Below are positions 34,908 through 43,418 of a stretch of DNA of 44,943 nucleotides, piece by piece. Each line of letters starts with the position of its first letter. Within the stretch, counting starts at the first letter, position 1. The notes under the pieces were generated by a model, which was given only the letters and a program-made list of their open reading frames with translations, was not told the origin of the DNA and searched no databases. This stretch comes from an uncultured Prevotella sp. (lineage in GTDB: Bacteria > Bacteroidota > Bacteroidia > Bacteroidales > Bacteroidaceae): contig CABVDL010000010.1 in NCBI GenBank assembly GCA_902497035.1, positions 1 to 44,943 of the forward strand, read 5' to 3'. The position numbers and the translations under genes are program-made.

Positions 34908-34964
34908 AAAAACAAAAAGGCGCCGGTCCGCGCCCCTGTCGGACAGGGAGCGCGGGCCGGCGCC
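34908..34964 (-). terminator. clpB terminator
   Basis: A long GC-rich hairpin (GGCGCCGG, 34919-34926, with CCGGCGCC, 34957-34964, continuing inward with few mismatches) is followed on the minus strand by TTTTTGTTTTT (34908-34918). It is a strong rho-independent terminator for clpB. Confidence 0.85.
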
Positions 34965-34991
34965 TCATTTATTGAGACTGCCGCCCGTCAA

Positions 34992-37580
34992 TCAGTTGCG
35001 GAACTGCAGGCCGGCGCCATTGGCGTCGATGGTGATGGGCTTGTCGCGCAGCACCTTTTCGGCCAGAATGCGCTTGCTCAGGTCGTTCAGCACATAGTCC
35101 TGGATGGCGCGCTTCACAGGACGGGCGCCAAACTCGGGGTCGTAGCCGTGGTCGGCCAGCCAGTCGATGGCGGCAGGCGTCCACTTCAGCTCGAAGCCCT
35201 GCGGCTCAAGCATCTTCTTGACGCGGTTCATCTGCAACGTCACCACCTGGGCAATCTGCCGCTTCGTGAGCGGCAGGAACATGATGATGTCGTCGATACG
35301 GTTGAGGAACTCCGGACGGATGGTCTTCTTCAGCATCTCCATCACATGGCTGCGCGTGTCGCTGATAACCTCGTTGCGGTTGCTTTCGTTGAGGTCGGCA
35401 AAGCGCTCCTGGATATACTGGCTGCCAAGGTTGGACGTCATGATAATGATGGTGTTCTTGAAGTTCACCGTACGTCCTTTGTTGTCGGTGAGCCGACCGT
35501 CGTCGAGCACCTGCAGAAGAATGTTGAACACGTCAGGGTGGGCTTTCTCTATCTCATCAAACAGCACCACACTGTAGGGCTTGCGGCGTACAGCCTCGGT
35601 GAGCTGGCCGCCCTCATCGTAGCCTACATACCCTGGAGGCGCGCCGATGAGACGGCTGACGCTGAACTTCTCCTGATACTCGCTCATGTCGATACGCGTC
35701 ATCATGTTCTCGTCGTTGAACAGGTACTCAGCCAGTGCCTTGGCCAGCTCTGTCTTGCCGGTACCCGTGGTACCGAGGAAGATGAACGAGGCGATAGGAC
35801 GCTTCGGGTCCTGCAGACCGGCACGTGAGCGGCGCACGGCATCGGCAACGGCCTTGATGGCCTCGTCCTGTCCGACAACGCGCTTGTGCAGCTCCTCTTC
35901 AAGATGGAGCAGCTTCTCACGCTCGCTCTGCATCATGCGCGTCACGGGTATACCCGTCCAGCGGCTCACCACCTCAGCGATGTCGTCGGCCGTCACCTCC
36001 TCGCGCACCATGGCCTCACCGCCCTGCGTGGCGTGAAGCTGAAGCTGGATGTTGGCAATGTCGTCATTGAGCTCCTTCAGTTTGCCGTAGCGTATCTCTG
36101 CCACGCGGCCGTAGTCACCTTCACGCTCGGCTTTCTCAGCCTCAAACTTCAGACTCTCAATCTGCTGCTTATCCTGCTGTATCTTGTTGACCAGACCTTT
36201 CTCAGCCTCCCACTTGGCACGGAACGAATGCTCCTTTTCCTTGTACTCGGCAATCTCCTTGTCAAGCTGCTTAATCTTGTCCTCGTCACCCTCGCGCTTG
36301 ATGGCCTCGCGCTCTATCTCAATCTGCTTGAGATGGCGTGTGATCTCATCGAGCTCCTCAGGCACCGAGTCGCGCTCCATACGCAGCTTGGCGGCGGCCT
36401 CGTCCATCAGGTCAATGGCCTTGTCGGGGAGGAAGCGGTCAGAGATGTAGCGCTCCGACAGCTTCACGGCAGCGATGCAGGCATCGTCGGTGATACGCAC
36501 CTTGTGGTGGTTCTCGTATTTCTCCTTCAGACCACGCAGGATGGAGATGGCGTCGACCTCGTCCGGCTCGTTGACCATGACGGTCTGGAACCGGCGCTCC
36601 AAAGCCTTATCCTTCTCAAAGTATTTCTGGTACTCGTTGAGCGTGGTGGCGCCGATGGCACGCAGTTCGCCACGGGCCAGGGCCGGCTTGAGAATGTTGG
36701 CTGCATCCATCGCGCCCTCACCGCCACCGGCACCCACCAGCGTGTGGATCTCGTCGATGAAGAGGATGATGTTGCCATTCGCATTGGTCACCTCCTTGAT
36801 GACGCTCTTCAGGCGCTCCTCAAATTCGCCCTTGTATTTGGCTCCGGCGATAAGTGCGCCCATGTCAAGCGAATAGAGCTGTTTGTTCTTCAAGTTCTCC
36901 GGCACGTCACCGCGGACAATGCGCTCGGCCAGCCCCTCGACAATAGCGGTCTTTCCGGTACCCGGCTCACCGATGAGGATAGGGTTGTTCTTGGTGCGTC
37001 GCGACAGAATCTGCAACACACGGCGTATCTCCTCGTCACGGCCGATGACCGGGTCGAGCTTACCCTTGCGGGCGGCGTCCACCAGATCGACAGCATACTT
37101 GGAGAGAGCCTGGTAATTCTCGTCGCCACTCTGGCTCTGCACCTTCTGCCCTTGACGAAGCTCATTAATGGCTTTCATCATGTCCGACTCGTTGCAACCT
37201 GCATCCTTAAGAATGCGGCTGACGGTGGAGTCCACCTGTAGCAGTGCAAGCAGTATGGGTTCGATGGAGACGAACTCGTCGCCTGTCTTCTGGGCGTTCT
37301 CAACGGCACGCTGCAGCACCCGGTTGCTTGTATCTGAGAAATAGGGCTGACCACCCTCCACCCGAGGCAGATGCTTGAGCTCCTGCTGAAGGAGACTCTC
37401 TATCTGCATGGCATTGACACCAAGCTTCTGGAACACGAAGTTGGTCACGTCGCGTCCTTTCTGCAAGATGCCCTGAAGCAGGTGCACAGGCTCAATGGCC
37501 TGCTGGCGGGCCATCTGGGCGGTGTTGACCGCCTCCTGGATGGCTTCCTGCGCTTTAATGGTAAATTTGTCGAATGTCAT
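34992..37580 (-). CDS. clpB: ClpB disaggregase
   Basis: A full-length 862-residue AAA+ chaperone that, with DnaK, resolves protein aggregates after heat and other stress. The N-terminal repeat domain (1-145) is followed by NBD1 with Walker A GEPGTGKT (204-211) and VGAGGGEGAMDAANILKP. The middle coiled-coil (about 400-525, charged Lys/Glu heptads) separates the ClpB type from ClpA/C. NBD2 has Walker A GTTGTGKT (about 605-612), PPGYVGYDEGGQLTEAVRRKPYSVVLFDEIEKAH and the C-terminal domain ending LQFRN. No TAnnTTTG box is seen upstream, so another sigma factor or operator (heat shock) may be used. Confidence 0.98.
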   Translation of the reverse strand: MTFDKFTIKAQEAIQEAVNTAQMARQQAIEPVHLLQGILQKGRDVTNFVFQKLGVNAMQIESLLQQELKHLPRVEGGQPYFSDTSNRVLQRAVENAQKTGDEFVSIEPILLALLQVDSTVSRILKDAGCNESDMMKAINELRQGQKVQSQSGDENYQALSKYAVDLVDAARKGKLDPVIGRDEEIRRVLQILSRRTKNNPILIGEPGTGKTAIVEGLAERIVRGDVPENLKNKQLYSLDMGALIAGAKYKGEFEERLKSVIKEVTNANGNIILFIDEIHTLVGAGGGEGAMDAANILKPALARGELRAIGATTLNEYQKYFEKDKALERRFQTVMVNEPDEVDAISILRGLKEKYENHHKVRITDDACIAAVKLSERYISDRFLPDKAIDLMDEAAAKLRMERDSVPEELDEITRHLKQIEIEREAIKREGDEDKIKQLDKEIAEYKEKEHSFRAKWEAEKGLVNKIQQDKQQIESLKFEAEKAEREGDYGRVAEIRYGKLKELNDDIANIQLQLHATQGGEAMVREEVTADDIAEVVSRWTGIPVTRMMQSEREKLLHLEEELHKRVVGQDEAIKAVADAVRRSRAGLQDPKRPIASFIFLGTTGTGKTELAKALAEYLFNDENMMTRIDMSEYQEKFSVSRLIGAPPGYVGYDEGGQLTEAVRRKPYSVVLFDEIEKAHPDVFNILLQVLDDGRLTDNKGRTVNFKNTIIIMTSNLGSQYIQERFADLNESNRNEVISDTRSHVMEMLKKTIRPEFLNRIDDIIMFLPLTKRQIAQVVTLQMNRVKKMLEPQGFELKWTPAAIDWLADHGYDPEFGARPVKRAIQDYVLNDLSKRILAEKVLRDKPITIDANGAGLQFRN

Positions 37581-37754
37581 AATATTTCTTCCTTTCTATA
37601 TTTTGTTTTCTGTCCTATACCTATCAAAGCACATACCTAAGCAACAGATGATGACAAACTGGCAATAAATGCCCTCACGGTATGTCAAAAAGGCAGAAAC
37701 GGCGTCGCAATGCGGTCTTTTTATTGTAATAAAGAAGAAAAAAACGGCTTTTAC

Positions 37755-37785
37755 TTGCGGTATCTTACAAAAATTATTATATTTG
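37755..37785 (+). promoter_or_regulatory. Promoter of the 94-aa protein gene
   Basis: The -7 box TATATTTG (37778-37785) matches TAnnTTTG. A TTG at 37755-37757 lies 20 bases upstream as a partial -33 box. The start codon is 27 bases downstream, which supports the short ATG 37812 start. Confidence 0.65.
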
Positions 37786-37811
37786 CAACAAACCAATCTA
37801 AAGCTAAACTC

Positions 37812-38096
37812 ATGAAAGAATTAATCCCCATCATTGTAATCGCCGCATTGTGTCTTGCCATGGTACTGTATCGGTACCACCAGAAGAAAAATCTCCGCTA
37901 TCACATCAACAGCCTCCAAAAGGCCGTCGACAAGATATTCAGCGACACCAAAGAGGAAGGCCTGACCCGTACCAACTTTATGGTTGGGCTGATACACTAT
38001 TATGACTGCTCACGCAAGGAAGCCTACTACCTCCTGGGCTATGCACAGAAGCACGGCATCATCAAGGTTGATGACCAGATGATAATGAAAGTGTGA
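37812..38096 (+). CDS. Small single-pass membrane protein, unknown, 94 aa
   Basis: I do not recognise the family. From ATG 37812 the protein starts with a hydrophobic helix (about 4-20, LIPIIVIAALCLAMVLY) followed by a basic stretch (RYHQKKNLRYH), so it should be anchored with its C-terminus in the cytosol. The rest is a compact 65-residue helical domain with KAVDKIFSDTKEEGLTRTN and SRKEAYYLLGYAQKHGIIKVDDQ, which looks like a small winged-helix or DNA/protein-binding fold without a clear match. An upstream promoter and a downstream bidirectional terminator show that it is a stand-alone transcription unit. It is not linked to the clpB or htrA genes, which run the other way. Confidence 0.8.
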   Translation: MKELIPIIVIAALCLAMVLYRYHQKKNLRYHINSLQKAVDKIFSDTKEEGLTRTNFMVGLIHYYDCSRKEAYYLLGYAQKHGIIKVDDQMIMKV

Positions 38097-38118
38097 CCAT
38101 CGGATGATAAAAACTGCC

Positions 38119-38165
38119 AAAAAGAAATCGCCAGGGAACGTTGAGCTCCCTGGCGATTTCTTTTT
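38119..38165. terminator. Bidirectional terminator
   Basis: A 14-bp perfect stem (GAAATCGCCAGGGA, 38124-38137, with TCCCTGGCGATTTC, 38147-38160) is flanked by AAAAA (38119-38123) and TTTTT (38161-38165). It ends the 94-aa gene on the + strand and htrA on the minus strand. Confidence 0.9.
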
Positions 38166-38206
38166 GGGTTAGTGACGAAGCGCAGAAGTCACTTCTGCAC
38201 CGTCTC

Positions 38207-39682
38207 TTATTCCTCGTCACCAACCTTGATGGCCTTATAGTCTGTCTTGCCCGACGGCCAGATGCCGGTGATGAAGAGTACGGGGTTCTTGCTGGTAGAT
38301 GCGCTCTTCACTGCCTCCTGCAAGTCAGAAATGGCTTTCATCGGCTTGTCGTTTGCGGTGAGAATGATGAAGCCGTCGCTGATGCCGCCGTCCTTGAAGG
38401 CACCGCTCTTCACATCCTTGACCTGCAGGCCATAGCTGATGTTGAGCTGTTTCTTCAGGGCATCACTGACGGGGAACACCTTGGCGCCCAGCACGTCGAG
38501 GTCGGCCGTCTTCACCACGCGGGTGTTGCCCTGCTGGTTCTTCATCGTAACGGTCTTGCTCATCTTCTTCTTGTCACGCATCCAGGTGATGGTGGCCTTG
38601 TCGCCCGGACGCTTGCCGTTGACAGCCTCCTGCAGCTCGGCCATCTTGGTGACCTTCACGCCGTCGATGCCTGTAATGACATCGCCCTTCTTCAAGCCTG
38701 CTGCCGACGCGGCGCTGTTGTCCTCCACCGACTCCACATAGACGCCGGTGTTGGTGCCGAAGTCAGGCACATCCTTGTTCTGTTCCTTGAGCGAGTTGAC
38801 ATAGTCGAGCAGGTCGCCGCCCCTGATGCCGAGGTAAGCGCGCTGTACGGTGCCGTACTGCTTGAGGTCGGCCACCACCTTGTTCATAATAGCTGTAGGA
38901 ATGGCAAAGCCATAGCCTGCGTAAGAACCCGTCTGTGAGTAAATCATGGCGTTGATGCCGATCAGCTCACCCTTGGTGTTGACCAGTGCGCCGCCCGAGT
39001 TGCCCGGATTGATGGCCGCGTCGGTCTGGATGAAGCTCTCAATGCCATTGGCGCCGATGGAGCGTGCCTTGGCCGACACGATGCCGGCGGTGACCGTGTT
39101 GTTGAGACCAAAGGGATTGCCGACGGCAATCACCCATTCGCCCACCTGTATCTTGTCCGAATCACCAATGGGCAGGGTAGGGAGGTTCTTGGCATCAATC
39201 TTGATGAGGGCCAGGTCGGTAGTGGGGTCGGTACCGATGATGCGGGCGTTGAACTCACGGTTGTCCTCAAGCGTGACGGTAAGCTCGTCGGCACCGTTGA
39301 CAACGTGGTTGTTGGTCACGATATAACCGTCTGAGCTGATGATGACACCCGAGCCGGTAGCCTCTTTCTTTGGGGTTTGGATTTTCTGCTTGCGTGTGCC
39401 ACCCTGACCCTGGTTGGGATTGCCGAAGAAGCCGAAGGGGTTGGAGAAAAAGTCGTCAAAGGGGTCGGACTGCACGTCGATGGTCTGTGTCTTCGAATTC
39501 TGCACGTATTTGATGTGGACCACGGCCGGCAGCGCCTTCTTGGCGGCATAGGTCAGGTCAACGGGTTGGGCTGACTGCTCAACACTTGTCGTGGCAGCGC
39601 TCACCTTGTAGAAGGCGCCGGCCGACAGCGTAAGCGAAAGCACGCATGTCGTTGCCACTAAATAATTTGCGATTTTCTTCAT
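38207..39682 (-). CDS. degQ: HtrA/DegQ-type periplasmic serine protease
   Basis: A 491-residue quality-control protease and chaperone of the periplasm. The signal sequence (ANYLVATTCVLSLTLSAGAFYKVSA) is followed by a Phe/Gly-rich LA loop (about 73-97). The trypsin-like domain has His126 (TNNHVV), Asp156 (TTDLALI) and Ser229 (GNSGGALV). PDZ1 (about 285-385) and PDZ2 (about 400-490, degenerate ligand groove) complete it. ATG 39682 gives the signal peptide; the open frame extends 9 codons further. The domain number and length match DegP/DegQ. It is monocistronic, ending at the 38119-38165 terminator. Confidence 0.96.
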   Translation of the reverse strand: MKKIANYLVATTCVLSLTLSAGAFYKVSAATTSVEQSAQPVDLTYAAKKALPAVVHIKYVQNSKTQTIDVQSDPFDDFFSNPFGFFGNPNQGQGGTRKQKIQTPKKEATGSGVIISSDGYIVTNNHVVNGADELTVTLEDNREFNARIIGTDPTTDLALIKIDAKNLPTLPIGDSDKIQVGEWVIAVGNPFGLNNTVTAGIVSAKARSIGANGIESFIQTDAAINPGNSGGALVNTKGELIGINAMIYSQTGSYAGYGFAIPTAIMNKVVADLKQYGTVQRAYLGIRGGDLLDYVNSLKEQNKDVPDFGTNTGVYVESVEDNSAASAAGLKKGDVITGIDGVKVTKMAELQEAVNGKRPGDKATITWMRDKKKMSKTVTMKNQQGNTRVVKTADLDVLGAKVFPVSDALKKQLNISYGLQVKDVKSGAFKDGGISDGFIILTANDKPMKAISDLQEAVKSASTSKNPVLFITGIWPSGKTDYKAIKVGDEE

Positions 39683-39734
39683 AGTCTGTTTATAGTTTAA
39701 TATTTGCAATCTGTTTGAAGCATTAAATTGGGTG

Positions 39735-39742
39735 CAAATTTA
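39735..39742 (-). promoter_or_regulatory. -7 box of degQ
   Basis: CAAATTTA on the + strand reads TAAATTTG on the minus strand, 52 bases before the start at 39682. It matches TAnnTTTG. No TTTG is found 20 bases upstream. Confidence 0.5.
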
Positions 39743-39854
39743 GGCGCAAAAAGTGTAAAGTGGTCATTTTGTCATTAAGTTTATCCGATTTTAACAGTTT
39801 GATTTTAACACTTAACGGCTCTTAAGCAGTCGTGTCACGCTTTTTACACTCATT

Positions 39855-39901
39855 AAAAAGAGAGAACCATTCCCGCTGACAACGCCGGAATGGTTCTCTC
39901 T
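39855..39901 (-). terminator. rng terminator
   Basis: A 15-bp perfect stem (AGAGAGAACCATTCC, 39859-39873, with GGAATGGTTCTCTCT, 39887-39901) is followed on the minus strand by TTTTT (39855-39859). It ends rng 20 bases after its stop. Confidence 0.9.
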
Positions 39902-39920
39902 AACATTATTAACTTAAGTC

Positions 39921-41495
39921 TTACTTGGTCTCGATTTCTTCCCTCATGTCGATGGGCTCGCCTTTCGTGTCGTAGAACTCGTACTGCAGGAAAGCGAGCT
40001 TCTGTGAAGGAATGATGCGCACGCCCAATCCGTACTTCATTTGCCACTTGCGCTTCAGGCTGACAATGCCCTGGTTGATGTAGGCGGCCACATATGGATG
40101 AACGTGTAAATAAAACTTTCTGATGCCTATCTTGTTGACAAGGCGGTCAATCTTTCCCTCAAGCTGGTCGGTGAAGAGGATGCTGGACTTGATTTTCCCC
40201 GTTCCGTTGCAGGTGGGGCAGGTCTCCTCGACATTGACATCCATCGCAGGACGCACGCGCTGCCGGGTTATCTGCATCAGTCCGAACTTACTCAGCGGCA
40301 GTATGTTGTGGCGTGCACGGTCTTTCTGCATGTCCTTGCACATCCGCTCATAGAGCATCTGCCGGTCCTCGGCCAGGTTCATGTCAATAAAGTCGACTAC
40401 GATGATTCCTCCCATATCGCGCAGCCGTAGCTGACGGGCAAGCTCGTCGGCGGCTCCGAGGTTGGTGTCGAGCGCCGTGGCTTCCTGTCCGTTTTGATTT
40501 TTTGAGCGGTTGCCGCTGTTAACATCCACCACATGCATGGCCTCGGTGTGCTCAATGATGAGGTAAGCCCCATGCGCATAGTTCACCGTCTTGCCGAAAC
40601 TTGACTTAATTTGTTTCGTGACGTTGAAATTGTCGAAGATAGGCACCTTCCCCGTGTACATCTTGACGATGTCGGCCTTGTCGGGAGCAATGAGGGCTAC
40701 ATAGTGCCTGACCTCCTTGCAGATTTCCTCGTCGTTGACATAAATGTTCTCGTAGGTGGGATTGAAAAGGTCGCGCAGCATGGCAACGGCCCTTCCGGTC
40801 TCCTCGTAAACGAGCTGTGGCCTTTTCTGCGTCTTCTGCACCTTGACGAGCGCATTCGTCCAGCGCTCGACCAGCACTTTCAGTTCCGCGTCAAGTTCGG
40901 CCACACGTTTGCCCTCGGCCACGGTTCTCACAATGACACCGCAGTTTTTGGGCTTGATGCTGTGGATGAGCTGCTTCAGCCTTGAGCGCTCCTCGCCGCT
41001 CTTGATTTTCGTCGAGACAGAGACCTTATCGCCAAATGGGATAAGGACAAGAAACCGTCCGGCGAAACTCAACTCGGCCGTAAGGCGCGGTCCCTTGGTG
41101 GAGATAGGCTCCTTGACAATCTGCACGAGCACTTCCTGGCCGACGGTCAGCGTCTGCTGGACGCTGCCGTCCTTCTGGAGGTCGGGCAGGCGGGTGGCTT
41201 TCTCAAAGGGGAAAAGGCGTTTGCGGTCGCTCTGTACCTGTCTCAGGTACTTTGCATAGGAATTGAACTGACTACCCAAATCAAGATAATGCAAGAAAGC
41301 ATCACGCTCATAGCCCACATCGACGAAACAGGCGTTGAGCCCTGGCATGAGCTTCTTCACCTTTGCGATGTAGATGTTGCCTACGGAGAAGTTGGCCTGA
41401 CGGGACTCGTTCTGGTATTCCACCAGCCGCTTGTCCTCGAGCAAGGCAATGGAGATCTCCTTTGGCTTGACATCGATAATTACTTCACTTGTCAT
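39921..41495 (-). CDS. rng: RNase E/G family endoribonuclease
   Basis: A 524-residue endoribonuclease for rRNA processing and mRNA decay. An S1-like RNA-binding region (about 37-130) is split by the basic loop with KDGSVQQTL. The DNase-I-like catalytic region has the Mg2+-binding aspartates in VVDVNSGNRS and VVDFIDM. The Zn-link motif CPTCNGTG is present, followed by a small domain ending in DMREEIETK. It has the RNase G length and lacks the long C-terminal degradosome scaffold of RNase E. A hairpin terminator lies 20 bases before its start, so transcription may be attenuated. Confidence 0.95.
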   Translation of the reverse strand: MTSEVIIDVKPKEISIALLEDKRLVEYQNESRQANFSVGNIYIAKVKKLMPGLNACFVDVGYERDAFLHYLDLGSQFNSYAKYLRQVQSDRKRLFPFEKATRLPDLQKDGSVQQTLTVGQEVLVQIVKEPISTKGPRLTAELSFAGRFLVLIPFGDKVSVSTKIKSGEERSRLKQLIHSIKPKNCGVIVRTVAEGKRVAELDAELKVLVERWTNALVKVQKTQKRPQLVYEETGRAVAMLRDLFNPTYENIYVNDEEICKEVRHYVALIAPDKADIVKMYTGKVPIFDNFNVTKQIKSSFGKTVNYAHGAYLIIEHTEAMHVVDVNSGNRSKNQNGQEATALDTNLGAADELARQLRLRDMGGIIVVDFIDMNLAEDRQMLYERMCKDMQKDRARHNILPLSKFGLMQITRQRVRPAMDVNVEETCPTCNGTGKIKSSILFTDQLEGKIDRLVNKIGIRKFYLHVHPYVAAYINQGIVSLKRKWQMKYGLGVRIIPSQKLAFLQYEFYDTKGEPIDMREEIETK

Positions 41496-41515
41496 TTCTC
41501 TGGTGTGTTAATCTT

Positions 41516-41555
41516 AAAAAGAAAGGGGCATACCTTATGGGCATACCCCCTTTCC
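41516..41555 (-). terminator. Terminator after the AURKAIP1/COX24 gene, before rng
   Basis: The outer arms GAAAGGGG and CCCCCTTTC (41521-41554) enclose an inner partly paired loop. They are followed on the minus strand by TTTTTAAG (41516-41520). It would end the small ribosomal-type gene or attenuate read-through into rng. Confidence 0.65.
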
Positions 41556-41574
41556 AAGAACTGCCTGTAAGGGC

Positions 41575-41664
41575 TTACTTGCTCTTATGGCGGTTCTTAC
41601 GTAATCTCTTTTTACGCTTATGCGTGGCCATCTTGTGGCCTTTCTTTTTCTTACCGTTTGGCAT
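41575..41664 (-). CDS. AURKAIP1/COX24-domain basic protein, 29 aa
   Basis: A very short, highly basic protein (MPNGKKKKGHKM, then ATHKRKKRLRKNRHKSK; more than half Lys/Arg/His). It matches the 29-30 residue AURKAIP1/COX24-domain protein of Bacteroidetes, related by that domain to the mitochondrial small-subunit protein mS38. A ribosome-associated role is likely, but this is family knowledge, not seen in the sequence. It is too short for most ORF searches. The gene lies 40 bases downstream of HU on the same strand and 80 bases before rng, with a terminator hairpin after it. Confidence 0.85.
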   Translation of the reverse strand: MPNGKKKKGHKMATHKRKKRLRKNRHKSK

Positions 41665-41704
41665 AACTGTTAAATTTTAATATGTTGTTTATCACTGTTG
41701 ACTG

Positions 41705-41986
41705 TTATTCTCCCTTCATCTCATCAAGGAATACCTTGGCCGGCTTGAAGCTGGGGATATCGTGGGCGTCAATGATGATGGTGGTGTCCTTGCCAATATC
41801 GCGGGCAGTCTTGGCAGCACGATGCTTGATAACGAAGCTGCCGAAACCACGGAGATACACATTCTCCTTCTTATCGAGCATGCAACGCTTCACGGTGTCC
41901 ATGAAGCTCTCTATTACCACTGCGACTTCCTTTTTCTGGAGGCCGGTCTTTTCAGTAATCTCACTAATGATATCTGCTTTTGTCAT
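41705..41986 (-). CDS. HU/IHF-family DNA-binding protein
   Basis: A 93-residue nucleoid protein that bends and packs DNA. The helical dimerisation part (TKADIISEITEKTGLQKKEVAVVIESFMDTVKRCM) is followed by the beta arms with VYLRGFGSFVIKHRAAKTARDI and the closing FKPAKVFLDEMKG. The length and the GFGSF motif are those of HU/IHF. The arm tip has the AxKTARDI form, with Asp-Ile where HU usually has Asn-Pro. A -7 box lies upstream, and the gene is likely cotranscribed with the 29-aa basic protein. Confidence 0.95.
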   Translation of the reverse strand: MTKADIISEITEKTGLQKKEVAVVIESFMDTVKRCMLDKKENVYLRGFGSFVIKHRAAKTARDIGKDTTIIIDAHDIPSFKPAKVFLDEMKGE

Positions 41987-42041
41987 CTGTGGAAAATATC
42001 TTTTGTTTATATCTTGTTTTTCGACTATCTTTTCGGGGATG

Positions 42042-42049
42042 CAAAATTA
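42042..42049 (-). promoter_or_regulatory. -7 box of the HU gene
   Basis: CAAAATTA on the + strand reads TAATTTTG on the minus strand, 55 bases before the ATG at 41986. About 20 bases upstream the minus strand reads TTTC, a near match to the -33 box. Confidence 0.6.
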
Positions 42050-42188
42050 CAAATTTCCCTTGTTATAATGAAATTTATTTGGCCTTTTTTCTCTGTTATC
42101 GGCCAAAAATCAGCGATTTCCCCACTTCAGGCAATGTCTCACACCTATTTTTATATATAAGGAGGAAGACGCAGCATTGACCGTCTCA

Positions 42189-43232
42189 TCAGATGGGCGG
42201 CAGGTTGTCTTCCAACTTCTTTTGTATGATTTTACTCAACTTCAGACCCTTGCGCGTCTTCTTGGCGATGTCGTCGCGAATGGCGTTAAGCTCATTGAAG
42301 AGGTCGGCGGCGGCCGTCTGGATGGCGTTGGGCTTGCGCAGGTCGCGGTTGCCGTCAGGATTGACCACTATCCTGATGCCTTTCTCCTTGATGGCCACGT
42401 CAATATCGGGTCCCGTCATCACAGGCTCACCGTCATAGTGGATAGGGCCGGACGAAGAGCGATGAATACGAAGATGCTTGGTGCGGAACGAGCGTATACG
42501 GGAACTCTTGTCGAGCGTCTTACTGAACATGTCTATGGCTATCTGCGGCGCCTCAATGATATCAAACGGCTCCATGATAACCACATCCATCAGTCCGTCG
42601 CTCATGCTGGCCTGAGGGGCTATATAGGCATTGTTGCCATACTGCGAGGCATTGGCAATGGAAATGAGGAAGGCCTTGTAACGCCTTGACTCCTCCTCGG
42701 TCTCCAGCTCGTAGGTCTCGGGCTTATACGACAGTCCCTTCTCCAGAATTTGCTGTACATAGGTGATGGGGCCGCGTTTTCCCGCTTCGGCAAACTTAAA
42801 GCTGATGAAGGCATCGAAGCCCATGCCGCAGGTGCAGAAGAACTTATGCTCGTTGATGACACCGTAATCCAGGTCGTGTATCTCACAGGCGTTGATGACC
42901 TCGATGCTGCGCCTCACATTGAGCGGAATCAGGAGATGCCGCGCCAGTCCGTTGCCCGACCCGCAAGGAATGATGGCCATCGCCGTGCCGGTATGCGTCA
43001 GGGCGCTGCCCACCTCGTTCACCGTGCCGTCGCCGCCGATGGCCACCACAACGGCGAAATGGTCACGCGCCGCATCAGCCGCCAGCTCATGGGCATGCCC
43101 CGGGTGGGTGGTCTCAGCAATATAGTAGTCGAACTTGTCCTTGTCCAGATATTTACTGATGGCCTCGGGGATGCCTGCCTTGCTCACCGTGCCCGATATT
43201 GGATTGATAATGAAAAGGATTTTCTGTTTCAT
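42189..43232 (-). CDS. Diacylglycerol/sphingoid-base kinase-family lipid kinase
   Basis: A 347-residue cytosolic DAGK-catalytic-domain protein, related to DgkB, YegS and sphingosine kinases. The nucleotide-binding block is VVAIGGDGTVNEV (GGDGT at 66-70), with PCGSGNGLARH following (about 89-99). The C-terminal beta-domain carries SMSDGLMDVVIM and IHYDGEPV. An extra C-terminal helical tail (about 300-347) is Lys-rich. ATG 43232 gives the family N-terminus (KQKILFIINPISG). It is divergent from the serine palmitoyltransferase gene, so a sphingoid base or ceramide is a reasonable substrate guess; diacylglycerol is the alternative. Confidence 0.9.
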   Translation of the reverse strand: MKQKILFIINPISGTVSKAGIPEAISKYLDKDKFDYYIAETTHPGHAHELAADAARDHFAVVVAIGGDGTVNEVGSALTHTGTAMAIIPCGSGNGLARHLLIPLNVRRSIEVINACEIHDLDYGVINEHKFFCTCGMGFDAFISFKFAEAGKRGPITYVQQILEKGLSYKPETYELETEEESRRYKAFLISIANASQYGNNAYIAPQASMSDGLMDVVIMEPFDIIEAPQIAIDMFSKTLDKSSRIRSFRTKHLRIHRSSSGPIHYDGEPVMTGPDIDVAIKEKGIRIVVNPDGNRDLRKPNAIQTAAADLFNELNAIRDDIAKKTRKGLKLSKIIQKKLEDNLPPI

Positions 43233-43253
43233 ATATCTGTCGAAATTGCTTTG

Positions 43254-43261
43254 CAAATATA
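43254..43261 (-). promoter_or_regulatory. -7 box of the lipid kinase gene
   Basis: CAAATATA on the + strand reads TATATTTG on the minus strand, 21 bases before the ATG at 43232. It matches TAnnTTTG and supports the short start. Confidence 0.6.
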
Positions 43262-43320
43262 GCCTGTTTTCTCCAAAACAACGCGGATGGGCGATTATTT
43301 TTTGTCTTTTTAGTATTTTC

Positions 43321-43363
43321 TTGACGATAATGTTCGTCAAATAAGTTCTTTTTTGTAACTTTG
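43321..43363 (+). promoter_or_regulatory. Promoter of the palmitoyltransferase gene with an inverted repeat
   Basis: The -7 box TAACTTTG (43356-43363) has an imperfect -33 box TTCG (43333-43336), 19 bases upstream. An inverted repeat, TTGACGA (43321-43327) and TCGTCAA (43334-43340) with 6 bases between, covers the -33 position and could be an operator. Confidence 0.6.
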
Positions 43364-43418
43364 CAGTCTATACAATAGGTGGAATAACTATAGCTATTTA
43401 ATAAAGAAACCATTCATA

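Noticed and set aside
34919..34964. Regulatory palindrome near the exonuclease gene
   Set aside because: The long GC stem followed by a T-run on the minus strand is explained as the clpB terminator.
35886..37241. 451-codon open frame on the + strand opposite clpB
   Set aside because: It lies entirely antisense to clpB, whose protein matches the family end to end; its translation has the Leu/Val/Asp-rich bias of a shadow frame and no known domain.
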